From assembly GCA_029866155.1 (NCBI GenBank), contig JARWZW010000018.1:31594-95593 (forward strand): 64,000 bases of DNA, given 5' to 3'. The notes beneath the pieces are model-generated. The model had not been told where the DNA came from. It did not search any database and worked only from the letters and a program-made list of their open reading frames with translations. The position numbers and the translations under genes are program-made. This DNA comes from Caulobacter sp. (lineage in GTDB: Bacteria > Pseudomonadota > Alphaproteobacteria > Caulobacterales > Caulobacteraceae). Below are positions 26,259 to 34,062 of the stretch, in pieces; positions within the stretch are counted from its first letter, which is position 1, and each line of letters begins with the position of its first letter.

Positions 26259-27545
26259 CTAACCGGCGATTCCAAACAGTTCCCTCGGCAGGGCGCCGAC
26301 GACAGCAGCGGTCATGCAGGTGGCCAGGAATCCGGCCAGAAGCGCCTTCCAGACCATGGAAATCACCTCGGCCCGGCGTTCGGGCATAAGCACGCCAAGG
26401 CCCGAAACCGTGATGCCGACGGATCCCACATTGGCGAAGCCGCAAAGGGCGTAGGTCATGATCATCCGGGTCCGTTCCGTCATTTCACCAGCCGGGATCT
26501 TGCCAAGCTCGATGAAGCCAATGAATTCGGTAAGGACCAGTTTGACGCCCAACAGCCATCCGGCCTTGCCGGCCTCCTCCCAGCTGATGCCGAGCGACCA
26601 GGCCAGCGGGGCGAAGACAAAGCCCAGGATCCGTTCGATGGTCATCGGCTGGCCGCCGACCGGCGGCAGCAGGCCCAGGATTTCGTTGCCGATCGCCACA
26701 AAGGCGACGAACACAATAAGGATGGCCGAGATGTTCAGGACCACCATCAGGCCGTCCGCGACGCCCTTGGAAATGGCGTCGATCGAAGAGTCGTATCTCA
26801 GCAGAGAAGTATAATCGACTGTAACCCTGGCCTGGTCCCGGGCCTCGGGAATGACGATCCGGGCCAGCAGGACCCCGGCGGGCGCCGAAACGACCGAAGC
26901 CACGAGAACATGGGCCGCCGCGTTGGGGAGAGTCGCCTTGAGGATCAGGGCATAGGCCACCATGGTGGACCCGGCGACGGTCGCCAGACCCACAACCATC
27001 ATCATGAACATCTCGGATCGGGTCAGCTTGTCCAGATAGCCGCGGATGATGATGGGCGTCTCGACCATGCCCAGGAAGATATTGGCGGCCGTGGCTGTCG
27101 CCGAGGCGCCGCCCATGCCCATGGTCTTCTCGAACAGGAAGCCAAAGAGCCGGATGATCCACTTCAGGATTTTCCAGTGCCAGAGCAGGGCCGAAAGGGC
27201 CGAGATGACCAGGATCAGGGGCAGCACCTGAAAGGCGAAGACGAACAACGCGCCATCATTGGCGATGGCGTAGGGCTGGGCGCCCCCCCCCAGATAGCCG
27301 AAAACGAACTGGGTCCCCTTGCCGGTCGCCGCCGCAAGGCCATCCACGGCGCCACTGATGGCGGCGACGACGCCCTGGGCCGCCGGCAGGCCAAAGAGCA
27401 GCAGGATCAGGCCGACCTGAACCACCAGGGCGCCGATCGCCAGGCGCCATGGAAAGGCGCGCCGGTTCTCCGACACCGCCCAGCAGATCAACAAGGTCAC
27501 GGCAAGGCCAATCAGGCTCTGTGCATTCTCAGCTCGAAACATCAA
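26259..27545 (-). CDS. Concentrative nucleoside transporter (NupC/CNT family)
   Basis: A 428-residue inner-membrane symporter that imports nucleosides with H+ or Na+. Visible CNT marks include NIFLGMVETPIIIRGYLDKLTRSEMFMMM, the hallmark G-Q/E-TEP-like turn, LTEFIGFIELGK, and ALCGFANVGSVGI (the second hairpin). About ten hydrophobic segments are present. A tract of nine C (27283-27291) lies inside the gene, encoding a Gly run, where slippage could break the frame. It heads a short minus-strand group with the GST and SUOX-like genes. Confidence 0.92.
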   Translation of the reverse strand: MMFRAENAQSLIGLAVTLLICWAVSENRRAFPWRLAIGALVVQVGLILLLFGLPAAQGVVAAISGAVDGLAAATGKGTQFVFGYLGGGAQPYAIANDGALFVFAFQVLPLILVISALSALLWHWKILKWIIRLFGFLFEKTMGMGGASATATAANIFLGMVETPIIIRGYLDKLTRSEMFMMMVVGLATVAGSTMVAYALILKATLPNAAAHVLVASVVSAPAGVLLARIVIPEARDQARVTVDYTSLLRYDSSIDAISKGVADGLMVVLNISAILIVFVAFVAIGNEILGLLPPVGGQPMTIERILGFVFAPLAWSLGISWEEAGKAGWLLGVKLVLTEFIGFIELGKIPAGEMTERTRMIMTYALCGFANVGSVGITVSGLGVLMPERRAEVISMVWKALLAGFLATCMTAAVVGALPRELFGIAG

Positions 27546-27726
27546 AACCCCTTTCGGGGGAAAGCGACTCCCCTGGCCGCACCCCGATCACCGACTTTGA
27601 TTGACTACGAACCAGCCCCCCGACGCAAGGCGGGCGGTTGCGCGAGACCCACGATCCGGTCAGTCTGCATGCGATTCAGAGGCGCGGCAGACGCTTCGAA
27701 CGGGACGAACAGAGGAAACTTCCAAC

Positions 27727-29223
27727 ATGACCGACATCTCCCGTCGAGGATTTCTGGCCGCCTCCGCGGGCGCTGCTGCGCTCTCGGGCTGCGCCACCGG
27801 GGCGGCGATCCCGCCGCAATCCGCGCCTGTGACCCAGGCCTGGGCGCCCGACGCAACAGAACTGGCGTCCCGTCTGCGAAACAAGGAGATGAGCGCCGTT
27901 GAATTGATGGACGCGACCATTCGCAAGGCTGAGTCCCTGCAGGGCCGCCTGGGATTCCTGGTCAATTCGGATTTCGACAGGGCCATGGACAAGGCCAGGG
28001 CAGGCGGACAATCCGGCCCCTTCGCCGGCGTGCCCTTCCTGGTGAAGGACCTGGATGACGCCATCGGCATGCCGACCCGGTCAGGGTCCCGCTGGACGCT
28101 GAACCATCCACCCGCCAAGAGCCAGGACGTCTATGTCGACTCCTTCGAACGGGCCGGCCTGATCTTCTTCGGCAAATCGGCCTCGCCGGAATACGGTTTC
28201 CTGCCTACCACCGAGCCGATCGGCTACATGCCGACCCGCAATCCCTGGAACACCGGCCATTCTTCCGGCGGCTCTTCCGGCGGCGCAGCCGTCGCTGTCG
28301 CCGCTGGCATCCTGCCCATCGCCCATGCCAGCGACGGCGGCGGCTCCATTCGTATCCCGGCCGCCAACTGCGGGCTGTTTGGCCTGAAACCGTCCCGGGG
28401 CCGGATGATCGAACCGATCCCGGGAACCAGGGCGACCGATATCAGCGTCAACCATGCCGTCAGCCGCAGCGTCCGAGATTCCGCCGCGCTGTTCGCCGCC
28501 ACGGAACGTCCGTCCGGCGGGCTGGAGCCGGTCGGACTGGTTGCCGGACCTGGCCGCAAGCGATTGAAAGTCGGAGTTTTCTATCGTTCCGGGTCGGGGC
28601 GACAGCCAGATGCAGAGGTTCGGACCAGCATCGAAGGCACGGCGAAACTTCTGGCTGACCTTGGTCACCAAATCGAGCCGACAGACTGGCCCGTCGACAG
28701 CATCCAGTTCGGGCAGGACTTCCTGACCCTCTGGGCGGCGGGGGCGGCTGAGCTTGTTGCGGGCGTGGGCAAGGCGATCGGTCGCCAGCCCGACACGACG
28801 ATGCTGGAGCCCTTCACCCTCGGCATGGCGCAGTTGGTGGCCAGCCTGCCGCCCAGCGCCATCGGCGAAACCATCGGCCGGCTGGAGGCGACTGCCAAGG
28901 CCTATGACGACTGGCTGCGCCGGTTTGACGTCGTCCTGTCGCCTGTGCTGGCCAGACTCCCCATGCCCCTCGGCTACGTCTCGGGAGACGTTTCGTTTGC
29001 CGAACTGTCCGAGCGACTGACAGACTATGTCGGCTATACGCCGCTCCATAATGTCGCCGGCGCTCCGGCCATGAGCGTGCCTCTGTCCTGGTCTGAGTCG
29101 GGCCTGCCGATCGGCAGCCAGATCAGCGCGCGGATCGGACAGGAAAGGATCCTGTTCGAGCTGGCCTATGAACTGGAAGCTGCCCGTCCCTGGGCCGGCC
29201 GACGGCCGCCGGTCAGCATCTGA
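27727..29223 (+). CDS. Amidase (amidase-signature family), probably exported lipoprotein
   Basis: A 498-residue amidohydrolase with the Ser-cisSer-Lys triad. Lys is in VPFLVKDLDD, the Ser pair lies in the signature NTGHSSGGSSGGAAVAVAAG, and DGGGSIRIPAANCGLFGLKP follows. The N-terminus TDISRRGFLAASAGAAALSGC combines a twin-arginine-like motif with a lipobox Cys, so export is likely. ATG 27727 starts the signal, and the tracked 27601 start adds unrelated residues. Substrates are unknown (amides or nitrile-derived amides are usual). It diverges from the nucleoside transporter. Confidence 0.92.
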   Translation: MTDISRRGFLAASAGAAALSGCATGAAIPPQSAPVTQAWAPDATELASRLRNKEMSAVELMDATIRKAESLQGRLGFLVNSDFDRAMDKARAGGQSGPFAGVPFLVKDLDDAIGMPTRSGSRWTLNHPPAKSQDVYVDSFERAGLIFFGKSASPEYGFLPTTEPIGYMPTRNPWNTGHSSGGSSGGAAVAVAAGILPIAHASDGGGSIRIPAANCGLFGLKPSRGRMIEPIPGTRATDISVNHAVSRSVRDSAALFAATERPSGGLEPVGLVAGPGRKRLKVGVFYRSGSGRQPDAEVRTSIEGTAKLLADLGHQIEPTDWPVDSIQFGQDFLTLWAAGAAELVAGVGKAIGRQPDTTMLEPFTLGMAQLVASLPPSAIGETIGRLEATAKAYDDWLRRFDVVLSPVLARLPMPLGYVSGDVSFAELSERLTDYVGYTPLHNVAGAPAMSVPLSWSESGLPIGSQISARIGQERILFELAYELEAARPWAGRRPPVSI

Positions 29224-29237
29224 TCCGGCCCTTCCGG

Positions 29238-29603
29238 TCAGCACATGGGCTGATTTCGGGCGCGGATCTCCTTGAGGATCGCCTCTACGACAGCGAAGTC
29301 GATCCTGGCCGGACTGCTGTAGCGGATGCAGCCCTTGCCGCAGTTTATGCCCCTGAGCTGTTCTGCGAAGGCCTGGACCGCCGTCTGGCCAGCATAAAGC
29401 GAGATGTACTGCTTCTGGCTGCTGAACGCGACGGTCGGATCGGCGCCGACCGGTCCGTAGCCCGGCATGCCCCAGGCCATTCGCTCTGACCAGCCTGTCA
29501 GATGCTCCAGACAAAGGGACCTCAGGCGGCGGACAGCATCCAGCCGCTCTGGCGCGACCTCGTCCATATAGTCGTCGACGGTCAGGGCTTTCGATTGAAC
29601 CAT
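29238..29603 (-). CDS. DUF1801 family protein
   Basis: A 121-residue YdhG-like protein: VDDYMDEVAPERLDAVRRLRSLC, then WSERMAWGMPGYG, VAFSSQKQYISLYAG and NCGKGCIRYSSPARIDF. These are the DUF1801 (SRPBCC-adjacent, frataxin-like) hallmarks. Some relatives are described as iron chaperones, but the function here is not established. The start is set at ATG 29603 (MVQSKALTV). It lies between the amidase (convergent) and an acyl-CoA ligase gene upstream on the same strand. Confidence 0.85.
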   Translation of the reverse strand: MVQSKALTVDDYMDEVAPERLDAVRRLRSLCLEHLTGWSERMAWGMPGYGPVGADPTVAFSSQKQYISLYAGQTAVQAFAEQLRGINCGKGCIRYSSPARIDFAVVEAILKEIRARNQPMC

Positions 29604-29678
29604 GGCTGCGCCTCCCTGGAAGGAGGCGCAGGTGACCACAGTCTGGCGCCCGCATCAACTTGGTGAATCAGGCCGGGT

Positions 29679-31433
29679 TCAGGCCTGAGCTTCCATGAGC
29701 GCCGCGAGGATCTTCTTGACCTCGGGCTTCAGGATCTTTCCGTTGGCGTTGCGCGGCAGGGTCTCATGCCAGAAGGCGATGCGGATCGGCACCTTGAAGG
29801 CCGCCAGGCGATCGGCGACGAAGGCCCTGAGTTCCTGCTCCGTGGCATGGGCGTCCGGCTTGAGGGTCACGACAGCGCCGGGCTCCTCACCCAGGGACCT
29901 GTGGGGAATGCCGACCAGGGCGGCGTCCATGACCGCCGGATGATCATAGAGAACGTTCTCCACCTCGATGCAGTAGATGTTCTCGCCGCCGCGGATGAGC
30001 ATGTCCTTTGCCCGGTCGATGATGAAACAGAACCCTTCCTCATCCAGCCGAGCCAGGTCTCCGGTCTTCACCCAGCCATCGACAAAGGTCTGGGCGGTAG
30101 CTTCCGGCTTGTTCCAGTAGCCCTTCACCACCTGAGGCCCCTTGCACCAGAGCTCGCCCACCTCGCCGACCGGCAGTTCCCGATCGCCCTCGACGGTCAT
30201 GATCTTCAGGTCGCAGACAGCAACCGGCGGACCGCAGCTGTCCGGCCTGTGTTCATAGTCTTCGCCGCCGTGGGTGGTGGCGGTGGCGCTGGTCTCGGTC
30301 ATGCCCCAGCCGTTGCCAGGAGCCGACTTCGGCCAGGTTTCCTTGATCTTGCGCACCAGTTCCGGCGCGGATGGCGCACCGCCATAGGATACGCTTTCCA
30401 GACTCGAAAGGTCGTATTTTGCCCGGGCGGGGTGTTCGATCAGCTGCCAGGCGATGGTCGGAACCCCGCCGCAATGGGTGACCTTTTCCCGCTCGATAAG
30501 CTGCATCGCCAGGTCCGGATCCCATTTGCGCATCATGACGATCTTGTGGCCCCCGAACATGGACGGGTTCAGAACAGCCATGCAGCCCGTCGCGTGAAAG
30601 AAAGGCACCGAGATCATCATCCCCTTCTGGGGCGCGGCCGGGTCCGGGGCCGGCGGCATTTCACCCCGACGCAGATACTGGCGGGCTGCGGCAGACCCGG
30701 AGGACATGATATTGGTATTGACGTTCCGATGGGTGGCCAGGGCCCCCTTGGGCTTGCCGGTCGTGCCGGAGGTATAGAAGATCGTGGCGTCGTCTTCGGG
30801 CTCAAGAGGCGTGTCAGGAAGCGCTGCATCCGGCAGCGCCGCCCAGTCTCCAGGTTCTCCGATGACTGTCTCCAGCTTGGTCACATAGGGATGGGTGACC
30901 TCGTCAACCATGCGGCTGACAAAGACATGCTGCAGGTCCGGGCAGTTGGGCAGATGCTCGGCCATACGGTCGAACCGCTCCACATCCATGATCGCGACCT
31001 TGGCGCCGGAATCGATCAGGCCGTATTCCAGTTCCGAGCCTGTCCACCAGGCGTTCAGAGGCGTGAGAATCGCGCCCAGGCTCAGGCCCGCATAAAAGGC
31101 CACTGGCCATTCAGGCAGGTTGCGCATGATGATGGCGATCCGGTCGCCCTTCCTGACGCCCTTCCCGGCCAGCACGGCTGCAAAGGCCGCCACGGCGCGA
31201 TGGAAGGCTTCGTAGGATACCCGCTCGTCCTCATGGACGAGGAAGATCTTTTCGCCATGAGCCCGCGCCACTGTCAGGGTGTCGCGCAGGGTTGGCGGCA
31301 CCCCTTTCCAGACCCGGGTCGGAATGCCGCGAATGACCACCTCTTCCATCTCGCAGGGACCCCCTGGCGCCGTCAGCAGCGCATGGGCCTGGGCGATGGA
31401 CATGGCAGGCCATCTGGTAGCGGCGTCGGACAT
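29679..31433 (-). CDS. Acyl-CoA synthetase (AMP-forming, fatty-acid CoA ligase type)
   Basis: A 584-residue adenylate-forming ligase. The P-loop-like IFYTSGTTGKPKGALATHRN (A3), GNGWGMTETSATAT (A5), GWVKTGDLARLDEEGFCFIIDR (A7/A8), MLIRGGENIYCIEVENVL and the A10 lysine in LPRNANGKILK are all intact. It activates a carboxylic acid to the acyl-adenylate and then to the CoA thioester. The chain type is not readable. ATG 31433 follows a GGAGG site and begins MSDAATRWPAM. The tracked 31643 start is too long. Confidence 0.93.
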   Translation of the reverse strand: MSDAATRWPAMSIAQAHALLTAPGGPCEMEEVVIRGIPTRVWKGVPPTLRDTLTVARAHGEKIFLVHEDERVSYEAFHRAVAAFAAVLAGKGVRKGDRIAIIMRNLPEWPVAFYAGLSLGAILTPLNAWWTGSELEYGLIDSGAKVAIMDVERFDRMAEHLPNCPDLQHVFVSRMVDEVTHPYVTKLETVIGEPGDWAALPDAALPDTPLEPEDDATIFYTSGTTGKPKGALATHRNVNTNIMSSGSAAARQYLRRGEMPPAPDPAAPQKGMMISVPFFHATGCMAVLNPSMFGGHKIVMMRKWDPDLAMQLIEREKVTHCGGVPTIAWQLIEHPARAKYDLSSLESVSYGGAPSAPELVRKIKETWPKSAPGNGWGMTETSATATTHGGEDYEHRPDSCGPPVAVCDLKIMTVEGDRELPVGEVGELWCKGPQVVKGYWNKPEATAQTFVDGWVKTGDLARLDEEGFCFIIDRAKDMLIRGGENIYCIEVENVLYDHPAVMDAALVGIPHRSLGEEPGAVVTLKPDAHATEQELRAFVADRLAAFKVPIRIAFWHETLPRNANGKILKPEVKKILAALMEAQA

Positions 31434-31531
31434 CGTTTTCCTCCGGAACATAAGGGGTGGCCGCGCTTCTGCGACGCGTTTCCTGGGCGGGTGAAAGCAC
31501 ACCGCCCGCCGGGATGCAAACACCCCATGGT

Positions 31532-32419
31532 TCAGGAGGAAAGCGTCAGTCGGGGAATGATGAAATCGAGGAACGCCCGGGCCTTGCCGGAGAGCGCGCG
31601 CCCTTGCCAGAGAGCCCAGAGCGGCAGGGGTGGCGCAGACCAATCCGGCAACAGCCGCACCAGCCGTCCGGACGCCAGATCCGAGGACACCAGGAAGCTT
31701 GGCACCAGGGCGGCCCCGAGGCCCGACCTCATCAGGTCAGCGATCACCTCACCGTTGGCCGTGCGCAGGGTCGGCGTCACCTCGACATCAAGGCGTTGAC
31801 GCCCGTCACTGAGGGGCCACCGGTTACCGAAGGCTGTGGACGTGAATCCCAGACAGGGAAAATCTGGCAGGTCCCGAGGTGAGGTGACCCGGCCATGCCG
31901 TTCCTCGAAATCGGAAGCCGCAATCACCATGCGGGGATAGCTTCCCAACTGCCGCCCCGTGAGGCGAGAATCCTGCTGGTCGCCCAGCCTGAAGGCCAGG
32001 TCCACCCCTTCTGCAACGAGGTCGACGCGGTCATCCCGCGCAGCCAGATCCAGACGAACCCGGGGCCATGTCGCCAGGAACTCACCCGCCGCCGGCGCAA
32101 GTTCCGCCCGAGCGAACGCAACTGATGAGGCCACCCTAAGCAGGCCCACAGGCTCCTGTCCCAGGCCACGGACGGCGGCCTCCAGGCCTTCCATTTCGCC
32201 TATAACCAGCCTGGCACGGTCACAGGCCCGTTGCCCGGCCTCGGTCAGCGCCACCCGGCGGGTTGTCCGGTTCAGCAGGCGAGCGCCAAGTTCCGTCTCG
32301 AGCGTCGCTATGGCGCGACTGACAGCCGATTGACTGACGCCGGACTCCGCAGCGACACGGCTAAAACTGCCAGTCTCGGACACGCGAATGAGGAGCCTAA
32401 GCGCCTCCAGCCGATCCAT
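31532..32419 (-). CDS. LysR-family transcriptional regulator
   Basis: A 295-residue regulator with an N-terminal winged helix (DRLEALRLLIRVSETGSFSRVAAESGVSQSAVSRAIATLE) and a C-terminal periplasmic-binding-like effector domain (GLGAALVPSFLVSSDLASGRLVRLLPDW). This subgroup (CrgA/AaeR-like) usually controls a divergent target. The target is probably the CMD/YHS/DoxX operon next to it. A symmetric T-N11-A site lies just upstream. Confidence 0.9.
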   Translation of the reverse strand: MDRLEALRLLIRVSETGSFSRVAAESGVSQSAVSRAIATLETELGARLLNRTTRRVALTEAGQRACDRARLVIGEMEGLEAAVRGLGQEPVGLLRVASSVAFARAELAPAAGEFLATWPRVRLDLAARDDRVDLVAEGVDLAFRLGDQQDSRLTGRQLGSYPRMVIAASDFEERHGRVTSPRDLPDFPCLGFTSTAFGNRWPLSDGRQRLDVEVTPTLRTANGEVIADLMRSGLGAALVPSFLVSSDLASGRLVRLLPDWSAPPLPLWALWQGRALSGKARAFLDFIIPRLTLSS

Positions 32420-32431
32420 GCTGACTCCATT

Positions 32432-32448
32432 TATGCCTAACCTGCATA
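32432..32448. promoter_or_regulatory. Probable LysR-type operator
   Basis: TATGC-CTAACCT-GCATA is a perfect inverted repeat and contains the LysR T-N11-A form (TGC N7 GCA). It sits 13 bp upstream of the LysR start codon and about 58 bp from the divergent gene start. That suits autoregulation and control of the operon. Confidence 0.6.
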
Positions 32449-32505
32449 TATCATATCTTACTCCTGCGGATTATCCCAATTCAGGCCCGCGGCTATAGAG
32501 CCGTC

Positions 32506-33069
32506 ATGTCTGAATTCGCCATCCACTCCCGGGCCACGGCCCCCTTCGCCGCCAAGCCCTTCCTTGAAGAGGCCAGCGCTTCCCTCGGCTATGTTCCGGC
32601 CTTGCTGGGACAGATGGCCGAAAGCCCCCAGCTCATCGAGGCCTACTCGGTAACCTCGGCCATCTTCAGAAAATCCACCTTCACCGACGCGGAGCAACAG
32701 TTGGTCCTGCTCGCTGTGTCGGTTGAACATGACAGCCACTACTGCACTCCGGCCCACACCCGTCGGGCTCGGCAGGCCAGCCTTCCGGAGTCCGATATCC
32801 GCGCGATCCGTGACCGGAGACCGCTTCCCGACCAACGGCTCGAAACCCTTCGACAGTTCACGATCCGCATGGTGCGGGAGCGCGGCTTCCTGACCGACAG
32901 CGAGGTTGCAGGGTTCCTGGCAGCAGGGTTCACCCGCGCCCAGGCCCTGGATGTGGTCCTGGCTGTCGGCCTCAAGACCCTCAGCAATTACGTCAACCAC
33001 CTGGCGGAAACCCCGCTGGACCCGCCGCTGACCCACGATGCTCTGGTCCCAGACCACTGCGTCGCATGA
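32506..33069 (+). CDS. Carboxymuconolactone decarboxylase/AhpD-like protein
   Basis: A 187-residue all-helical protein of the peroxidase-related CMD family. The active-site region reads EHDSHYCTPAHT. In typical AhpD-like members two Cys flank this turn (CxxC), but here the first is Ser and only one Cys remains. The distal helices (QALDVVLAVGLKTLSNYVNHL) match the family. Thiol-peroxidase chemistry would therefore need an external resolving partner, or the enzyme does something else. It leads a three-gene operon. Confidence 0.82.
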   Translation: MSEFAIHSRATAPFAAKPFLEEASASLGYVPALLGQMAESPQLIEAYSVTSAIFRKSTFTDAEQQLVLLAVSVEHDSHYCTPAHTRRARQASLPESDIRAIRDRRPLPDQRLETLRQFTIRMVRERGFLTDSEVAGFLAAGFTRAQALDVVLAVGLKTLSNYVNHLAETPLDPPLTHDALVPDHCVA

Positions 33070-33083
33070 AGGAGACTAGTCAC

Positions 33084-33542
33084 ATGAAACCCGGACTGCT
33101 GTTTCTGGCGATCGCACTGGCCGCAGGGCCATTGGCAGCCCCAGGCCACGCCCTGGCGGCAAAGCCCCAGATCTATACCCAGGCTCTGTCGGACCTGGCC
33201 GCTGGCGGTCATGACGTGGTTGCCTATTTCACCGTCGGCAAGCCCACGCCAGGCGTGGACAGCTTCAAGACCGAGTGGAGAGGGGTGACCTGGAAGTTCG
33301 CCTCAGCCGCAAACCTGGCGAAGTTCAAGGCCAATCCAACTGCCTATGCGCCGCAGTATGGCGGCTATTGCGCCTGGGCCGTTTCGCAAGGCTACACGGC
33401 CAAGGGCGATCCCCGACACTGGAAGATCGTCGGCGGCAAGCTCTATCTCAACTACAGCGCCGAGGTTCAAACCAAATGGAACAAGGACGTTCCGGGCTTC
33501 ATCCGCAAGGGCGACAGCAACTGGCCGACGGTGCTGAAATGA
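33084..33542 (+). CDS. Exported YHS-domain protein
   Basis: From ATG 33084 (AAGGAGA upstream) the product is 152 residues with a Sec signal ending in GHALA. The mature part is a YHS-domain relative: GGHDVVAYFTVGKPTPGVDSF, WKFASAANLAKFKANPTAYAPQYGGYCAWAVSQGY. The YGGYCAWA Cys and nearby aromatic residues may bind metal or a thiol partner. Members are common in proteobacteria next to redox or DoxX genes. The stop overlaps the next start (ATGA). Confidence 0.88.
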   Translation: MKPGLLFLAIALAAGPLAAPGHALAAKPQIYTQALSDLAAGGHDVVAYFTVGKPTPGVDSFKTEWRGVTWKFASAANLAKFKANPTAYAPQYGGYCAWAVSQGYTAKGDPRHWKIVGGKLYLNYSAEVQTKWNKDVPGFIRKGDSNWPTVLK

Positions 33543-34027
33543 ACCGCCTGAAAAGCTATATCCGCTTTATCCCAGATGGCCTGGCCCTGTTCATGGCCGC
33601 CATCTTCCTGGACAGCCTGCGATTCAAGTTCACCGACCATCCCAAGACCCAAGAGATCTTCGGCCGGCTGGACGGCTGGGCGGGATCGCTCGATCTGGCC
33701 GGCCTGTTTGCCCATACCGGCCTGTTTTCCCAGTATGTGATCGGATCGATCGAGCTGCTGGCCGCAGGCCTGCTGATTGTCGGGCTGCATCCCAGGTTCA
33801 AGCATCTTCAGGCAGGCGGCGCCCTTGCCGGTCTGCTGGTCATGTCCGGCGCGGTGAGCTTCCACCTGTTTACGCCGCTTGGCATTGATCCCAACAATGA
33901 CGGGGGCGGTCTCTTCGCTGCCGCCTGCGCCAATCTGGTCTTCGCCCTCGGCCTTCTGACCGTCTTCCGTCGCCGGGAGATTGTTGACCTGGGCCACCGC
34001 GTCCTGGCGATCCTCAAGCCAGTTTGA
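33539..34027 (+). CDS. DoxX-like membrane protein
   Basis: A 162-residue protein with about four membrane helices: DGLALFMAAIFLDSLRFKF, FSQYVIGSIELLAAGLLIVGL, LQAGGALAGLLVMSGAVSFHLF, and FAAACANLVFALGLLTVF. The arrangement is DoxX/DUF6-like. The start overlaps the YHS gene and it closes the operon. A joint role of the three proteins in envelope redox balance is inferred from context only. Confidence 0.75.
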   Translation: MNRLKSYIRFIPDGLALFMAAIFLDSLRFKFTDHPKTQEIFGRLDGWAGSLDLAGLFAHTGLFSQYVIGSIELLAAGLLIVGLHPRFKHLQAGGALAGLLVMSGAVSFHLFTPLGIDPNNDGGGLFAAACANLVFALGLLTVFRRREIVDLGHRVLAILKPV

Positions 34028-34062
34028 AGGCCCGGATCTCGCCGCTGAAAACCTCAAGGGTC

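Noticed and set aside
25671-27902. 743-residue plus-strand ORF across GST, CNT transporter and amidase genes
   Set aside because: It is antisense to two genes with intact motifs, is rich in His, Gly, Asp and Gln, as is usual for shadow frames, and has no domain.
28081-29658. 525-residue minus-strand ORF opposite the amidase
   Set aside because: It covers the amidase antisense. Only the DUF1801 gene at its upstream end is real, and that is in a different frame.
29766-31799. 677-residue plus-strand ORF opposite the acyl-CoA ligase
   Set aside because: Shadow frame of the ligase, with no motif and composition typical of antisense frames.
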